A stretch of 64,000 bases of DNA from Microbacterium sp. ACRRU (GCF_022346945.1 NZ_JAKRNI010000016.1:1-64000), one strand, 5' to 3'; positions 31,873 through 43,077 are shown, numbered from the stretch's first letter. Translations and numbers: made by a program. The notes: a model not told the origin generated them from the sequence alone.

Positions 31873-32727
31873 TCACGCGAGAGCGACCTCGCCCGTGAAG
31901 ACGAGGGATGCCGGGCCCGAGAGGTAAACGCGTCCGTCGGCGATGCGCACCCCGAGGGTTCCGCCCGTCGTGTCGACCGCCCACACGTCCGGAGCCGCCG
32001 AACCCGCCCAGTGCCGGACCGCCAGAGCGGCGGCGGCCACACCCGTGCCGCAGCTGAGCGTCTCACCGACGCCGCGCTCGAACACGCGCATGCGGATGGC
32101 GCCGACGCCGTCGCGGACGAGCGGATCGGCGGGGACCACGAACTCGACGTTGGCGCCGTGCGCCGGCACCGGGTCGAGCACGGGCTGGTACGCGAGATCG
32201 AGGTCTTCCAGCTCGGCGTCCGACGACAGCGCGACGACGACGTGCGGATTCCCCACATCGATCCCGACGCCCGGTCTCGGCACGGGCAGACCCTTCGCGC
32301 GCACGAGCACGTCACCGTTCTCGATGCGGTACTCCCCCAGGTCGACTTCGAAGCCTCGTTCGCTGCGCGTGAGCGTCTTGACGCCCGCGCGCGTACCGAT
32401 CCGCAGGCCGCGGGAGATGTCGGCGAGCCCGGTGTCGGTCAGGTAGCGGGCGAACACCCGCGTCCCGTTGCCGCACATCTCCGCCTTCGAGCCGTCGGCG
32501 TTTCGATAGTCCATGAACCACTCCGCACCCGACGCGGCCGCCTCCGCCCCCTCGGGGATCGCCGCCGAACGCACGACACGGAGAAGGCCGTCGGCGCCGA
32601 TCCCGAAGTGCCGATCGCACAGGATCGCCACCTGATCGCCGGAGAGGTCGAGCTCGCCGTCAGGATCCGAAACCACGACGAAGTCGTTGCCCGTGCCGTG
32701 GCCCTTGGTGAACGCGAGAGTCGCCAT
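31873..32727 (-). CDS. dapF: diaminopimelate epimerase
   Basis: Makes meso-diaminopimelate from the LL form for lysine and the peptidoglycan precursor pathway, 284 residues. Both catalytic cysteines are present: [17 protein letters not shown] (first) and [14 protein letters not shown] (second), and GHGTGNDF lies at the N-terminus. The ATG at 32727 follows TAGACT by 7 nt. It lies near the miaB-miaA-GNAT group but has its own promoter. Confidence 0.96.
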   Translation of the reverse strand: MATLAFTKGHGTGNDFVVVSDPDGELDLSGDQVAILCDRHFGIGADGLLRVVRSAAIPEGAEAAASGAEWFMDYRNADGSKAEMCGNGTRVFARYLTDTGLADISRGLRIGTRAGVKTLTRSERGFEVDLGEYRIENGDVLVRAKGLPVPRPGVGIDVGNPHVVVALSSDAELEDLDLAYQPVLDPVPAHGANVEFVVPADPLVRDGVGAIRMRVFERGVGETLSCGTGVAAAALAVRHWAGSAAPDVWAVDTTGGTLGVRIADGRVYLSGPASLVFTGEVALA

Positions 32728-32734
32728 GGCATTC

Positions 32735-32740
32735 AGTCTA
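32735..32740 (-). promoter_or_regulatory. -10 element of dapF (leaderless type)
   Basis: TAGACT on the minus strand, 7 nt before the dapF ATG. Confidence 0.55.
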
Positions 32741-32800
32741 GGGACCGCCGCGACGCACGCGCGGCGCCCCCGCTGCGGGTGAGGGACGGCTCCTGGCCGG

Positions 32801-33259
32801 TCAGCGTCCCGTCGGCGGCTCGACCGCACAACCCGGACCGTCGACGATCAGCCGCCGCCCCGTGGCCCATGTGTCGAACGGTTCGTACCCCAGCGCCTCG
32901 TAGAACCCTCGCGCCGCGGCATTGTCGGGCCGCACCATCAACTGCACCTTCGGGCAGCCGAGTGCCTCGAGCAGCCGTTCGGCCTCGGCGACGAGCGCGC
33001 GGCCGATGCCTCGCCCCCGGTGCGTCTCGGCCGAGGCGAGGTAGTACAGCCACCCGCGGTGGCCGTCGTACCCGGCCATGACGGTTCCGACGAGGTCGTC
33101 GCCGTCGACCGCGACGAGGAACAGCTCGGGCTGCACGGTGAGCTTCCGGCGGATGTCGGCGCGGGGGTCGTTCCAGGGCCGCGTCAGGCCCGCGGACTCC
33201 CACAGCGCGACGACGGTGTCTTCGTCCCGGAGGTCGAAGGGACGGATGTGCACGCTCAT
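32801..33259 (-). CDS. GNAT family N-acetyltransferase (YpeA-like)
   Basis: A 152-residue acetyltransferase with the acetyl-CoA motif [17 protein letters not shown] (about 83-99) and [17 protein letters not shown]. It resembles the YpeA group, whose substrate is not known. The ATG at 33259 overlaps the miaA stop as ATGA, so it belongs to the miaB-miaA mRNA. Confidence 0.85.
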   Translation of the reverse strand: MSVHIRPFDLRDEDTVVALWESAGLTRPWNDPRADIRRKLTVQPELFLVAVDGDDLVGTVMAGYDGHRGWLYYLASAETHRGRGIGRALVAEAERLLEALGCPKVQLMVRPDNAAARGFYEALGYEPFDTWATGRRLIVDGPGCAVEPPTGR

Positions 33260-34194
33260 GTCTCCCCCTCGTCCAGGAGCGCGTCGGCGCGCTCGGTCCG
33301 CGCGTCGACCCAGCGCACCCCGTCGTACCGGCGGAACCACGACACTTGGCGTCGCGCGTAACGCCGAGTGAGAGCCTGGGTTTCGGCGACCGCTTCCGCC
33401 CGCGTCATCTCGCCTCGCAGTTGCGCCAGTGCCTGCGCGTACCCGATCGCGCGCGCCGCCGTGACTCCGCGCTCGATGCCCTCGGCGCGCAAGGTGGCGA
33501 CCTCGTCGACCAGCCCGCGCTCCCACATCTGCTCGACCCGCTCATCCAGCAGCGGAACCAGGACGTCGCGTTCGAGGGCGGTGCCGAGGATCGAGGTCCG
33601 CGGATGCCACAGCTCGGGCGCCGCGGGAAGGACGCCCCCGTGGGTCTTCTCGCCCTGGGCGAGCACCTCCAGGGCCCGCACGACACGGCGCCCGTTGCGG
33701 GGGTCGATCCGCTCCGCGGCCCGCGGGTCGGCCGCACGCAGCCGCTCGAACAGCGCACCGGGCCCCCGACGCTCGAGCTCCGCCTCCAGCTCGGCGCGGA
33801 GTGCGGCGTCGCGTGGCGGGAAGCGGAAGTCCCACAGCACGCTCGAGACGTACAGCCCGGAACCGCCCACGAGGATCGCATCGGCGCCGCGATCGTGCGC
33901 CTCGATGATCGCTTCGCGGGCGGCACGCTGGTACCAGGCGACGGCCGCTTCCTCGGTCACGGCGAGAGCGTCGAACAGGTGATGCGGGATGCCACGACGC
34001 TCCGAGACCGGGAGCTTCGCGGTGCCGATATCCATGCCGCGATACAGCTGCATGGCATCCGCGTTGACGATCTCCACCGCGCGGCCACGGTGACGCAGGG
34101 TCTCGGCCAGCGACAGGGAAAGACCGGTCTTCCCCGTCCCCGTCGCCCCGACGATCGCCCAGAGCCGGCGAGGGGCAGCGGCGTCGCCGGTCAC
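33256..34194 (-). CDS. miaA: tRNA dimethylallyltransferase
   Basis: Adds dimethylallyl to adenosine 37 of tRNAs that read UNN codons; MiaB then adds methylthio. The 312-residue protein has the P-loop [12 protein letters not shown], the [19 protein letters not shown] block, and the zinc-less C-terminal half with [13 protein letters not shown]. The GTG at 34194 overlaps the miaB stop as GTGA, a tight coupling that suits two consecutive enzymes. Confidence 0.96.
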   Translation of the reverse strand: MTGDAAAPRRLWAIVGATGTGKTGLSLSLAETLRHRGRAVEIVNADAMQLYRGMDIGTAKLPVSERRGIPHHLFDALAVTEEAAVAWYQRAAREAIIEAHDRGADAILVGGSGLYVSSVLWDFRFPPRDAALRAELEAELERRGPGALFERLRAADPRAAERIDPRNGRRVVRALEVLAQGEKTHGGVLPAAPELWHPRTSILGTALERDVLVPLLDERVEQMWERGLVDEVATLRAEGIERGVTAARAIGYAQALAQLRGEMTRAEAVAETQALTRRYARRQVSWFRRYDGVRWVDARTERADALLDEGET

Positions 34195-35741
34195 CCGCCG
34201 ATGCGCAGCGTCGGGAGACCGAGGGAGACGGCGCGGCTTCCTGCGACGTCCGTCGCGGGTGCGGGCACACCGCAGGATTCGGCCTGCGACCGATCCCACG
34301 CGTCGCCGGCACGGGTCCGGCGGATCTGCAACGGCGAGTCGGCGGGAGCGTCGGCCAGCAGATAGAAGGGCGCCGCGCGGGTCACTTCGACCGTGACGAC
34401 ATCGCCGGGGCGCGGAGTGGCGGACCCGGACGGTGCCTCGAAGTGGACGAGGCGGTTGTCTTCGGCCCGACCCGTGAGGCGTCGGGTCGCGGCATCCTTC
34501 TTGCCTTCCCCGGCCGAGACGAGGACGTCCAGCGCCCGGCCGACCTGCTTCTGGTTCTCTTCGAGGGAGATGCGCTCCTGCAGCGCGGTGAGACGCTCGT
34601 AGCGCTCTTGAACCACGGCCTTCGGGACCTGGTCCTCCATCGTCGCGGCCGGCGTGCCCTCGCGGATGGAGTACTGGAACGTGAACGCGCTGGCGAACCG
34701 GGACGCTTCGACGACCCGCATCGTCTCTTCGAAGTCGGCATCGGTCTCGCCGGGGAACCCGACGATGATGTCCGTGGTGATGGCCGCGTGAGGAATGCGG
34801 TCACGCACGCGCTCGAGGATGCCGAGGAAGCGGTCACTACGGTAGGAGCGGCGCATCGCCTTCAGGACACGGTCGGACCCCGACTGCAGCGGCATGTGAA
34901 GCTGCGGCATCACCGAGGGGGTCTCGGCCATGGCGGCGATGACATCGTCGGTGAAGGCGGCGGGATGCGGGCTCGTGAAGCGGATGCGTTCCAGCCCGTC
35001 GATCTCGCCCGCGGCGCGGAGCAGCTTTCCGAAGGCAAGGCGGTCGCCGAACTCGACGCCGTACGAATTGACGTTCTGCCCGAGCAGCGTGACCTCGATG
35101 GCACCGTCGTCGACGAGGAGCCGAATCTCGTTCAGGATGTCACCGGGTCGGCGGTCCTTCTCCTTGCCGCGAAGGCTCGGCACGATGCAGAACGTGCAGG
35201 TGTTGTTGCATCCGACCGAGATCGACACCCACCCGCTGTGCACGGAGTCGCGTTTGGTGGGCAGCGTGGAGGGGAAGATCTCGAGCGCTTCGAGGATCTC
35301 GAGCTCGGCCTCGCCGTTGTGGCGGGCTCGTTCGAGCATTCCCGGCAGCGAACCCATGTTGTGGGTCCCGAAGACGACGTCGACCCACGGCGCCTTCTGC
35401 TGCACCGCGTCCTTGTCCATCTGCGCGAGGCATCCGCCCACGGCGATCTGCATGCCGTCGTGTGCGTCCTTGCGGGACTTCAGGTGTCCGAGGGTGCCGT
35501 AGAGCTTGCCCGCGGCGTTGTCTCGAACGGCGCACGTGTTGATCACGACGACATCGGCGTCGGTGCCCGCTTCTGCGCGGACATAGCCGGCGCTCTCGAG
35601 CGAGCCCGACAGGCGCTCCGAGTCGTGGACGTTCATCTGGCACCCGAACGTCCGCACCTCGTAGGTGCGTGCCCGCCCGTCGGCCGTGAGGGCGGCTGCG
35701 GAGGGCGCGATGAGCGTCGGTGTGGATACGGGGGTCGTCAT
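34191..35741 (-). CDS. miaB: tRNA-2-methylthio-N6-dimethylallyladenosine synthase
   Basis: Radical-SAM methylthiotransferase acting on A37 after MiaA, 516 residues. The N-terminal UPF0004 domain starts with [16 protein letters not shown] and holds three cluster cysteines; the radical-SAM CxxxCxxC is in [12 protein letters not shown]; a TRAM domain follows. Two ATGs are possible, 35753 and 35741; a TAGAAT hexamer overlaps the first, so I take the second. The N-terminal extension of about 30 residues before the domain is Ala/Thr rich. Confidence 0.94.
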   Translation of the reverse strand: MTTPVSTPTLIAPSAAALTADGRARTYEVRTFGCQMNVHDSERLSGSLESAGYVRAEAGTDADVVVINTCAVRDNAAGKLYGTLGHLKSRKDAHDGMQIAVGGCLAQMDKDAVQQKAPWVDVVFGTHNMGSLPGMLERARHNGEAELEILEALEIFPSTLPTKRDSVHSGWVSISVGCNNTCTFCIVPSLRGKEKDRRPGDILNEIRLLVDDGAIEVTLLGQNVNSYGVEFGDRLAFGKLLRAAGEIDGLERIRFTSPHPAAFTDDVIAAMAETPSVMPQLHMPLQSGSDRVLKAMRRSYRSDRFLGILERVRDRIPHAAITTDIIVGFPGETDADFEETMRVVEASRFASAFTFQYSIREGTPAATMEDQVPKAVVQERYERLTALQERISLEENQKQVGRALDVLVSAGEGKKDAATRRLTGRAEDNRLVHFEAPSGSATPRPGDVVTVEVTRAAPFYLLADAPADSPLQIRRTRAGDAWDRSQAESCGVPAPATDVAGSRAVSLGLPTLRIGG

Positions 35742-35825
35742 GATGCGTGCCATTCTAAGCGCCGCCCGCGCAGGTGACGGGGCAGACCGCGGACGCCGAA
35801 GAGGTCGGCGGCCGCGCGGCGCACG

Positions 35826-36635
35826 TCAGTCGTCGGGCGTGAAGCGGACGGTCGAGGGCGCTGTGGGTCGCGAGGGCGGAGTCCGCCGAATTCCCGCCTC
35901 GGAGAGTGCCTGTCGGGCGGCGTCGAGAGACACCGATGACGGGTATCCGCGTCGGGCCAACTGCCCCGCGAGACGTCGGAGACTGGCGTCGTAATCCTTC
36001 CCGCCGACGCCGCGCGCCTTCGACCGAGCGAACTCGAGCGCACGCTCGGCATCGTCGTCGGGGAGCTCGGCGAGGGCGGCGTCGACCACCTCGCGAGGGA
36101 TACCCCGCTTGCGCAAGGTCTGCGCGACGGCCCTGCGTCCCTGCCCGCGACGCTCGGTCGCCGACAGTGCGAGCTGCTCGGCGAATGCCTCGTCGTCGAG
36201 GTAACCGAGGTCGACGAACTTCTCCACGACCTCGTCGACAACGGAGGCCTCTATGCCCTCGACGCTGTTCAGCGCCGTACGAGCCTCGGCCAGCGAGAGA
36301 GAGCGTCCGCGAAGCTTTCGGAGCAGGAGCGCCTCTGCACGATCGCGAACGTCGTCCGGCGATTCGGCCGCCGCCACATCGTCGAATGCCGCCCCCGGGC
36401 GGGCCCACGAGGAACCGGCATCCGCTGCAGATCGCGGCACCTTCTCGTCCAGCGAAGCGCCGGACGACGGCGCTTCGCGGTGCACGCGCGGACCGAACAA
36501 CGGAATCACCGGCGCGAGGGTGTCGTCGCCGGTCACCGCGCCTGCGGCGGTCGGAACAGTCGCGCCACCCGAGCCGTCCAGGCCGCGCTCCGACACGTCG
36601 GAGTCACGGCCCGGACGGCGCGTTTCGTCGATCAT
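35826..36635 (-). CDS. recX: regulatory protein RecX
   Basis: Modulator of RecA filaments, 269 residues. The RecX three-helix repeats occupy about residues 95-240 (AEALLLRKLRGRSLSLAEA, FVDLGYLDDEAFAEQLA, LRKRGIPREVVDAALAEL). The first 90 residues are a poorly conserved, disordered-looking extension. Start and recA stop share a base (TGATG), so translation is coupled and the amount should stay below RecA. Confidence 0.92.
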   Translation of the reverse strand: MIDETRRPGRDSDVSERGLDGSGGATVPTAAGAVTGDDTLAPVIPLFGPRVHREAPSSGASLDEKVPRSAADAGSSWARPGAAFDDVAAAESPDDVRDRAEALLLRKLRGRSLSLAEARTALNSVEGIEASVVDEVVEKFVDLGYLDDEAFAEQLALSATERRGQGRRAVAQTLRKRGIPREVVDAALAELPDDDAERALEFARSKARGVGGKDYDASLRRLAGQLARRGYPSSVSLDAARQALSEAGIRRTPPSRPTAPSTVRFTPDD

Positions 36636-37684
36636 CAGGCGGGACGTCGGGCGGCCAGCTCGTCCGTGGTCGGTGCCGAAGCGGCAGGGGCACCGATGCC
36701 GAGCTTGCCCTTGATCTTCGACTCGATCTCGGCCGCGACGTCGGGGTTCTTGATGAGGAAGTTACGTGCGTTCTCTTTGCCCTGGCCCAGCTGTTCGCCA
36801 TCGTAGGTGTACCACGCGCCCGACTTCTTCACGATGCCGTGCTCGACACCGAAGTCGATGAGGCTGCCTTCGCGCGAGATGCCGACACCGTAGAGGATGT
36901 CGAACTCCGCCTGCTTGAACGGCGGGGCCATCTTGTTCTTGACGACCTTCACGCGCGTGCGGTTACCCACCGCCTCGGTGCCGTCCTTCAGGGTCTCGAT
37001 GCGGCGGATGTCGAGGCGGACCGACGCGTAGAACTTCAGCGCCTTTCCACCCGCGGTGGTCTCGGGGGATCCGAAGAACACGCCGATCTTCTCTCGCAAC
37101 TGGTTGATGAAGATGGCGGTGGTCTTCGTGGTGTTCAGACCACCGGTGAGCTTGCGCAACGCCTGCGACATCAGTCGCGCCTGCAGACCCACGTGCGAAT
37201 CGCCCATCTCGCCCTTGATCTCGGCCTCGGGCACGAGAGCGGCCACCGAGTCGATCACGACGAGATCGATGGCTCCGGAACGGATCAGCATGTCGGCGAT
37301 CTCGAGCGCCTGCTCACCCGTATCGGGCTGCGACACCAGCAGCGCGTCGATGTCGACGCCGAGCTTCTTGGCGTACTCGGGGTCGAGCGCGTGCTCGGCG
37401 TCGATGAACGCCGCGATGCCGCCGGCGCGCTGCGCGTTCGCGATCGCGTGCAGGGTCAGCGTGGTCTTTCCCGACGACTCGGGCCCGTAGATCTCGATGA
37501 TGCGGCCACGAGGAAGGCCGCCGATGCCGAGGGCCACGTCGAGGGCGACGGAGCCGGTGGAGATGGTCTCGATCGGCGCGCGCTCGTCACTGCCCAGTCG
37601 CATGACCGAGCCCTTTCCGAACTGCCGGTCGATCTGGGCGAGGGCCGACTCGAGGGCCTTCTCGCGCTCTGCGGGTGAGGGCAT
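36635..37684 (-). CDS. recA: recombinase RecA
   Basis: Homologous recombination and SOS co-protease, 349 residues. Walker A is [10 protein letters not shown] (about 67-76), Walker [11 protein letters not shown], then the L1 ([11 protein letters not shown]) and L2 ([18 protein letters not shown]) loops and C-domain. No intein. The ATG at 37684 follows AGAAAGAAG. The gene is under an SOS box and has a leader of nearly 180 nt. LexA and RecX are also in this window. Confidence 0.98.
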   Translation of the reverse strand: MPSPAEREKALESALAQIDRQFGKGSVMRLGSDERAPIETISTGSVALDVALGIGGLPRGRIIEIYGPESSGKTTLTLHAIANAQRAGGIAAFIDAEHALDPEYAKKLGVDIDALLVSQPDTGEQALEIADMLIRSGAIDLVVIDSVAALVPEAEIKGEMGDSHVGLQARLMSQALRKLTGGLNTTKTTAIFINQLREKIGVFFGSPETTAGGKALKFYASVRLDIRRIETLKDGTEAVGNRTRVKVVKNKMAPPFKQAEFDILYGVGISREGSLIDFGVEHGIVKKSGAWYTYDGEQLGQGKENARNFLIKNPDVAAEIESKIKGKLGIGAPAASAPTTDELAARRPA

Positions 37685-37898
37685 GACGTCTTCTTTCTTC
37701 TCGCGTTCCGTCGCCTATAGGCTGTCGCGCTCCCCACCGACGATGGGGATGCCCGACAAGGCGTTCAGAGTGTCGTTCGACGTCGTCCACGTTAGAGAGG
37801 GCCTCCGACATCAGCGCAGGAATGCCCGCCTTCGGTGGACGAAAGCGTCCGAAACTCCGATGTGAAGGAGCCTACGCTCGAATCGAACGAAGATTCGA
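37685..37898 (-). promoter_or_regulatory. recA promoter region, SOS box and long leader
   Basis: TCGAACGAAGATTCGA at 37883-37898 matches the actinobacterial SOS box TCGAAC-N4-GTTCGA except one base. TAGGCT (37874-37869, minus strand) is the likely -10, so LexA would sit over the spacer and -35. Transcription should start near 37862, leaving a leader of about 178 nt in which I see no ORF or clear switch. The remaining bases up to 37991 hold nothing recognisable. Confidence 0.75.
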
Positions 37899-37991
37899 TG
37901 ACACGCCGGTGAATCGACCTCGACTACCGAATCCTCGCCCTGGGGAGATTTCAACGCTCCCTGGCCGACCGACCCCCACCGGCATCACGGT

Positions 37992-38216
37992 TCAGCGACG
38001 ACGAGGATCCAGCCGGCCGACCCCGTAGCGACGCTCGGCCGGCACGTCGGTCTCCTCGCAAAGTGCGAGCCACACGTCGCGCGGATCAACGCCGGCGGCC
38101 AATGCGTCGACGCTCGTCCTTCCCCCGACGGACGATAGGACGAGATCGGTCAGGAGAGAGCCCCCACGCGGGCCGAACTCGTCGGCCACCGCGCGATCGA
38201 ATTCGCTACGACGCAT
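37992..38216 (-). CDS. DUF3046 domain-containing protein
   Basis: A 74-residue protein starting MRRSEFDRAVADEFG, the DUF3046 pattern. This family is found in actinobacteria between clgR and recA and has no known function. It begins 9 nt after the ClgR-like gene and is likely cotranscribed with it. Confidence 0.85.
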   Translation of the reverse strand: MRRSEFDRAVADEFGPRGGSLLTDLVLSSVGGRTSVDALAAGVDPRDVWLALCEETDVPAERRYGVGRLDPRRR

Positions 38217-38225
38217 CCCGCGACG

Positions 38226-38534
38226 TCAGTGCAGCGACAACTCGGGCTCGACCGCTGCCACCAGGTCATCGGGAACCACATCCGGGAAGGTCTGCAGGCC
38301 TTCCAGCACGGAGAGCCGATCGCCGACCTCGCGCATGATGGTCGAGATGGGGACGTCGAGGGCCTCGGCGACTGACGCGAGGATCTCGCTCGACGCTTCC
38401 TTCTGGCCACGTTCGACTTCGCTCAGGTACCCCAGAGCGACACTGGCGCGGCTGGCAACCTGGCGAAGGGTGCGCCCCTTCTGCTGGCGGAGCTCACGCA
38501 GGACCTCGCCGATCTCTTGACGGACCAGGATCAT
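38226..38534 (-). CDS. clgR: ClgR-like XRE transcriptional regulator
   Basis: A 102-residue regulator. The helix-turn-helix spans about 8-62 (IGEVLRELRQQKGRTLRQVA, ASVALGYLSEVERGQKEASS). Position between cinA and recA and the sequence fit ClgR, which activates clp protease and other stress genes in actinobacteria and is itself degraded by Clp. The ATG has GAGGAGG upstream. I could not find a clear ClgR box in the 164-bp upstream gap, so autoregulation is not shown. Confidence 0.85.
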   Translation of the reverse strand: MILVRQEIGEVLRELRQQKGRTLRQVASRASVALGYLSEVERGQKEASSEILASVAEALDVPISTIMREVGDRLSVLEGLQTFPDVVPDDLVAAVEPELSLH

Positions 38535-38698
38535 GTGAACCCCTCCTCACTGCCGATTCCCCCGCTGCCCGGGTGGTCAACGGTACAACACCTTTCCGGT
38601 CACCCTAATGCCGCGCGCTGGGCACTGGATGGGAATCGCTGACAACAACGGGCTTGTGCCATGATTTGTTCCCCCGCTCGCCGCCTATCGAGAAGTCG

Positions 38699-39226
38699 TC
38701 AGAGCGCGGCGAGAGCCCGCCGAAGGGCGATGTGCGTCGCCTCGCGCCGCACCCGGTCACGGTCGCCGGAAATCACCAGCGAATCGACCCGCGTGCCGAG
38801 GGGCGTTGACACGGCGATATGCACCGTTCCTACCGGCTGCCCGTCCTGCATCTCTGGACCGGCGACGCCGGTCGTGGCGATGCCGACGTCGGCCGGGCTT
38901 CCGTCCCGGCCCAGGACGTCACGGACGCCTCGTGCCATCTGTCGCGCCACGCGCGGGTGTACCGCGCCGTGGGCCTCCAGAAGAGCGGGGTCAACGCCGA
39001 GGACGCTGCGCTTGAGGTCGGTGGCATACGCCACGATCCCGCCCCTGACGGCACGCGAGGCTCCCGCCACGTCGACGAGAGACGAGACCACCATTCCGCC
39101 GGTGAGGGACTCCGCGACCGCCACCGTCCAGCCGAGTTCGACGAGGCGGTCCAGCAGCACGGCCGCCGTCTCGCGGGGTTCTCGCACGAGTGTCTCGTCG
39201 AGGTCGTCGGGGACGCCGTCGATCAT
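38699..39226 (-). CDS. cinA: CinA C-terminal domain protein (nicotinamide-nucleotide amidase)
   Basis: A 175-residue stand-alone PncC/CinA-C domain that hydrolyses nicotinamide mononucleotide to nicotinate mononucleotide. Seen are TVAVAESLTGGMVVSSLVD, YATDLKRSVLGV and ATTGVAGPEMQDGQPVGTV. The N-terminal MoCF domain of full CinA is absent. The ATG at 39226 overlaps the pgsA stop as ATGA. Confidence 0.9.
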   Translation of the reverse strand: MIDGVPDDLDETLVREPRETAAVLLDRLVELGWTVAVAESLTGGMVVSSLVDVAGASRAVRGGIVAYATDLKRSVLGVDPALLEAHGAVHPRVARQMARGVRDVLGRDGSPADVGIATTGVAGPEMQDGQPVGTVHIAVSTPLGTRVDSLVISGDRDRVRREATHIALRRALAAL

Positions 39227-39810
39227 CGGCGGTTCCGCTTCGCCCGGGCGCCTCGCACCTCGGACACCACGTAGTCGATACCCGAGGCGATCGTGAGAAC
39301 GACCGCGATCGTCATGGTCACCGTTCCCGCCCACCACACGGTGGACTGCCACACCGCGGCATCCGACAACGAGGCGAAGGGGAGGAGCGCGATGGAAAGC
39401 GCGACGGCTTGCGCCACTGTCTTGAGTTTGCCCATCCACGCGGCGGCGAGGACGTGGTCGCTGACGACCATGAAGCGGTAGACGGTGATACCGATCTCGC
39501 GGATGAGCACCACGACGGTGACCCACCACGGCAGTTCGCCCAGGATCGACAGGCCGACGAACGCCACCCCGGTCAGGGCCTTGTCGGCGATCGGGTCGAG
39601 AAGCTTGCCGAGGTCGCTCACGATCTCATAGCGCCGTGCGATGTACCCGTCGACGCCGTCCGTGGCGATCGCCACGATGAACAGGATCGCCGCGGCCCAG
39701 CGGAGCCCTCCCCCGGTACCGCCGTCGACCAGCAGCATCCAGAGGAAGATCGGGGCGCACAGAATGCGCACGATGGTGATGGCGTTGGGCAGCTGCGGGT
39801 GAACGGCCAT
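39223..39810 (-). CDS. pgsA: CDP-diacylglycerol--glycerol-3-phosphate 3-phosphatidyltransferase
   Basis: Membrane enzyme that makes phosphatidylglycerol phosphate, 195 residues with about five hydrophobic segments. The CDP-alcohol phosphotransferase motif is complete: DGVDGYIARR then G, LDPIADK. The start shares a base with the ftsK stop (TGATG). A related enzyme could be phosphatidylinositol phosphate synthase, but the sequence and its place next to cinA favour PgsA. Confidence 0.9.
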   Translation of the reverse strand: MAVHPQLPNAITIVRILCAPIFLWMLLVDGGTGGGLRWAAAILFIVAIATDGVDGYIARRYEIVSDLGKLLDPIADKALTGVAFVGLSILGELPWWVTVVVLIREIGITVYRFMVVSDHVLAAAWMGKLKTVAQAVALSIALLPFASLSDAAVWQSTVWWAGTVTMTIAVVLTIASGIDYVVSEVRGARAKRNRR

Positions 39811-42494
39811 CAGTCGCGCCCCGTCAGCTGCCAGGCGTCTTCCGATCCCTCATCGTCCTCGACGGTCGGGATGCCATCGAACTGCGCTTCGACCGGATCC
39901 CCGCCGTACGGGTCGTCGTCGGCGCCGGCGGGAGGCTCCTCGCCGCGCAACCGGGCGAGCACCGCGGGCAGCTGTTCGTTCGTCACGAGCACGTCGCGGG
40001 CCTTCGAACCCTCGGACGGACCGACGATCTCGCGCGACTCGAGCAGGTCCATGAGGCGCCCCGCCTTGGCGAACCCGACTCGGAGTTTGCGCTGCAGCAT
40101 CGACGTCGAACCGAACTGCGTCGAGACCACGAGCTCGGCCGCGGCCAGCAGGAGCTCGAGGTCGTCACCGATGTCGGCGTCGATCTCTTTCTTCTCGGCG
40201 GCCGCCTGGACGTCGGCCCGGTACTCGGGCCGCGCCTGCTGGGTGACGTGGGCGACGACGCGCTCGATCTCCTGTTCGCTGACCCACGCCCCCTGGACAC
40301 GGACCGCTTTGGACGCACCCATGGGGAGGAAAAGCCCGTCTCCCTGGCCGATGAGCCGGTCGGCACCGGGCTGGTCGAGGATGACGCGCGAGTCCGTCAC
40401 GCTGGTGACGGCGAATGCGAGACGAGAAGGCACGTTCGCCTTGATGAGGCCCGTGACCACGTCGACGGACGGACGCTGGGTCGCGAGCACCAGGTGGATG
40501 CCGCTCGCGCGAGCCAGCTGCGTGATGCGCACGATCGAGTCCTCGACGTCGCGCGGGGCGACCATCATGAGGTCGGCGAGCTCATCGACCACCACGAGCA
40601 GGTACGGGTAGGGCTTGAGCACCCTCTCGCTTCCGGCGGGCAGCTGGATCTCACCGGCCACGACCGCCTTGTTGAAATCGTCGATGTGACGGAAGCCGAA
40701 CGACGCGAGGTCGTCGTAGCGCATGTCCATCTCTTTCACGACCCACTGCAACGCCTCGGCGGCCTTCTTGGGATTCGTGATGATGGGCGTGATGAGGTGC
40801 GGCACGCCCGCATACGAGGTGAGCTCGACGCGCTTGGGGTCGATCAACACCATCCGCACATCGGACGGCTTCGCCCGCATGAGCAGGCTCGTGATCATGG
40901 AGTTGACGAAGCTCGACTTCCCGGAGCCGGTGGAGCCGGCCACCAGGAGGTGGGGCATCTTCGCGAGGTTCGCCACGACGAACCCGCCGCCCACGTCTTT
41001 GCCCACACCGATCGTCATGGGGTGGGTCGAGGATGCCGCGGCATCCGACCGCAGGATGTCGCCGAGCGTGACGATCTCCCGATCGGTGTTCGGGATCTCG
41101 ACGCCGATCGCGCTCTTCCCCGGGATCGGGGCGAGGATGCGCACTTCGTTGGAGGCGACCGCGTACGCGATGTTGTTTGTCAGCGCCGTGATGCGCTCGA
41201 CCTTCACCCCGGGTCCGACCTCGATCTCGTACTGGGTCACCGTCGGGCCGCGGGAGAATCCCGTGACCCGCGCATCGACCTTGAACTGCTCCATGACGCT
41301 CTCGATGGCGCGCACGACCGCGTCGTTGGCTGCGGACCGCTCCTTCGGGGGCGTCCCGGCGGCGAGGGCGGTGACCGAGGGCAGGCGGTAGTTGGCGGAC
41401 GGCGGGACGCCGGCGTTGTCGCCTCCGAGCCCCGATATGCCCGGGAGATCATCGTCGGTGTCGACGTTCGGGGAATCGTCCTGCAGGCCGCGTCCCGTGG
41501 TGACCCCCGCCAGCGCGGAGGGGTCGATGACCTCGGTCATGGCGTCGGGCGCCGGCGGCAACGGCGGGCGCGCGGGCGGAGCGGCGGGGGCCGCGGGAGA
41601 CACGACCGGCGACTCGAAGCCGCCCTGAGGCGCCCCCGGTGTGAGCAGCGTCGTCAAATCGTCGGATCCGAGGTCGCCATCCGCGTCCTCTTCGCGTCCG
41701 GACTTGTTCCGCCGCCACCACGGCAACGACTTCTCGGCGGGCGTCTCGTCGTCGGCGTCGACGGGGAGGACCGCGGTCGTCGCGTCTTTCTCGACTCGCT
41801 CGGCACCGAACATCCACGCGTAGAGATCGCCCAGGCGCTGGCCGATGCGATTCGGCGGGGTCTTCGTGAGGATCAGGACACTAAGGATCGTCAGCACCGA
41901 CAGAGCGATGTACGCACCGACATCGGTGAGGACGAGAGCAAGCGGCTCACCGATCAACCAGCCCCCCAGCCCGCCGGACAGGCTCAGCGTCGGCAGGCCC
42001 TCGCTGGGCGCCGGCCGCCCCCCGGCGACGTGACAGAACCCGGCCATCGAGATGACGAAGAGCGCGAAACCGATGCCGATGCGCCCGTTGTCGTGGACGG
42101 AGGACGGATGCCGGAACAGCCACCCCGCCAGGAGCAGGAGCAGCACCGGGAAGACGAAGGCCACTCGACCGATCGCGCCTCCGAAGCTGTAGGCGCTGAT
42201 GGTGGCGGCGACGTCGGTGCCGATGAAGAACCACTCGACCACCGCGCCCAGCACGGCGAGGACGACGAGGAAGAAGGGGAACCCGTCACGCCGCTGGTCG
42301 CGCTCGAGGGTCTCGGGACCGAAGACGCGGAACATCCCCCCGACCCCGTGGGCCAGCCCGGTCCAGGCGCGGACGGCGACCGGCGGCTTCTCGGGCTCGT
42401 CGACGTACCGCTTGGGCGCGGGCGCGGACGCTTTCGATCGCGCCTGTCCCTTCGCGGGTGCGCGACCGCCGGACGTGGACGTACTGCGGGGCAT
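39810..42494 (-). CDS. ftsK: DNA translocase FtsK
   Basis: Septal DNA pump that clears chromosome termini and activates XerCD, 894 residues. An N-terminal membrane domain with about four segments (about 80-215) is followed by a linker, the alpha/beta motor (Walker [13 protein letters not shown], Walker [32 protein letters not shown]) and the winged-helix gamma domain ([20 protein letters not shown]). TACCGT stands 6 nt before the ATG at 42494. The six nt between are GGAGGA, too close to serve as a ribosome site. Confidence 0.97.
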   Translation of the reverse strand: MPRSTSTSGGRAPAKGQARSKASAPAPKRYVDEPEKPPVAVRAWTGLAHGVGGMFRVFGPETLERDQRRDGFPFFLVVLAVLGAVVEWFFIGTDVAATISAYSFGGAIGRVAFVFPVLLLLLAGWLFRHPSSVHDNGRIGIGFALFVISMAGFCHVAGGRPAPSEGLPTLSLSGGLGGWLIGEPLALVLTDVGAYIALSVLTILSVLILTKTPPNRIGQRLGDLYAWMFGAERVEKDATTAVLPVDADDETPAEKSLPWWRRNKSGREEDADGDLGSDDLTTLLTPGAPQGGFESPVVSPAAPAAPPARPPLPPAPDAMTEVIDPSALAGVTTGRGLQDDSPNVDTDDDLPGISGLGGDNAGVPPSANYRLPSVTALAAGTPPKERSAANDAVVRAIESVMEQFKVDARVTGFSRGPTVTQYEIEVGPGVKVERITALTNNIAYAVASNEVRILAPIPGKSAIGVEIPNTDREIVTLGDILRSDAAASSTHPMTIGVGKDVGGGFVVANLAKMPHLLVAGSTGSGKSSFVNSMITSLLMRAKPSDVRMVLIDPKRVELTSYAGVPHLITPIITNPKKAAEALQWVVKEMDMRYDDLASFGFRHIDDFNKAVVAGEIQLPAGSERVLKPYPYLLVVVDELADLMMVAPRDVEDSIVRITQLARASGIHLVLATQRPSVDVVTGLIKANVPSRLAFAVTSVTDSRVILDQPGADRLIGQGDGLFLPMGASKAVRVQGAWVSEQEIERVVAHVTQQARPEYRADVQAAAEKKEIDADIGDDLELLLAAAELVVSTQFGSTSMLQRKLRVGFAKAGRLMDLLESREIVGPSEGSKARDVLVTNEQLPAVLARLRGEEPPAGADDDPYGGDPVEAQFDGIPTVEDDEGSEDAWQLTGRD

Positions 42495-42500
42495 TCCTCC

Positions 42501-42506
42501 ACGGTA
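42501..42506 (-). promoter_or_regulatory. -10 element of ftsK (leaderless type)
   Basis: TACCGT on the minus strand, 6 nt before the ftsK ATG. Confidence 0.5.
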
Positions 42507-42573
42507 GGCGGGGTGTCCGACATTCGCGCGGACCGACGCGGGGTTCGAGACAGGACCGATACGCGGCAGCGGT

Positions 42574-43065
42574 TCAGCGCAGCGTCTTGACCATCACGTC
42601 GCGCCCCTGGCCGGCCCGTGTGACCGCAAAGCCCTCGCTCCGGTAGAAGGTCCGGGCGAAGTTGTCCCTCTCGACGCTCAGACTGATCCGGGAGTAGCCC
42701 TGGTCGCGGGCGTGGGCGACCAGGCGCTGCAGCAGCGCGCGCCCCACGCCGTGCGCCCGCCACACCGGCCGCACCCCGATGATGAGCTCGGGAACGCCGG
42801 TTCCCACCCACCCGAAGCCCGGCTCGCCCCGCGGAAAGAGGCGGTACCAGGCCGCGCCGATCGCCTCACCGGCGGGTGACTGAGCGACGAATCCGGCGTC
42901 GCCCGGTCGTTGCCACCCCGCGACGTAGCGCTGATGGTCGGGGTTGCTGAGCACCTCGTATCGCGGCCGGGCGCTCCCGGCGCGCCAGTTGGCGGCCTCG
43001 ACCGTCATGTCGGCCAGGAACACGCCGTCGGACGGGAGTGCCGCGCGGATCGGGATGGCGGGCAT
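42574..43065 (-). CDS. GNAT family N-acetyltransferase
   Basis: A 163-residue acetyltransferase with the acetyl-CoA motif [20 protein letters not shown] and a C-terminal [15 protein letters not shown]. Substrate unknown. The ATG at 43065 follows TATCAT by 6 nt, so it has its own leaderless transcript between rnj and ftsK. Confidence 0.85.
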   Translation of the reverse strand: MPAIPIRAALPSDGVFLADMTVEAANWRAGSARPRYEVLSNPDHQRYVAGWQRPGDAGFVAQSPAGEAIGAAWYRLFPRGEPGFGWVGTGVPELIIGVRPVWRAHGVGRALLQRLVAHARDQGYSRISLSVERDNFARTFYRSEGFAVTRAGQGRDVMVKTLR

Positions 43066-43071
43066 GCCCGC

Positions 43072-43077
43072 ATGATA
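43072..43077 (-). promoter_or_regulatory. -10 element of the GNAT gene (leaderless type)
   Basis: TATCAT on the minus strand, 6 nt before the ATG at 43065. Confidence 0.5.

Noticed and set aside
38535..38698. ClgR operator or promoter in front of the ClgR-like gene
   Set aside because: A TACCGT hexamer exists but no -35 at a good distance and no ClgR-box palindrome could be supported.
40248..42590. A 780-codon open frame antisense to ftsK
   Set aside because: Shadow of ftsK with no recognisable domain.
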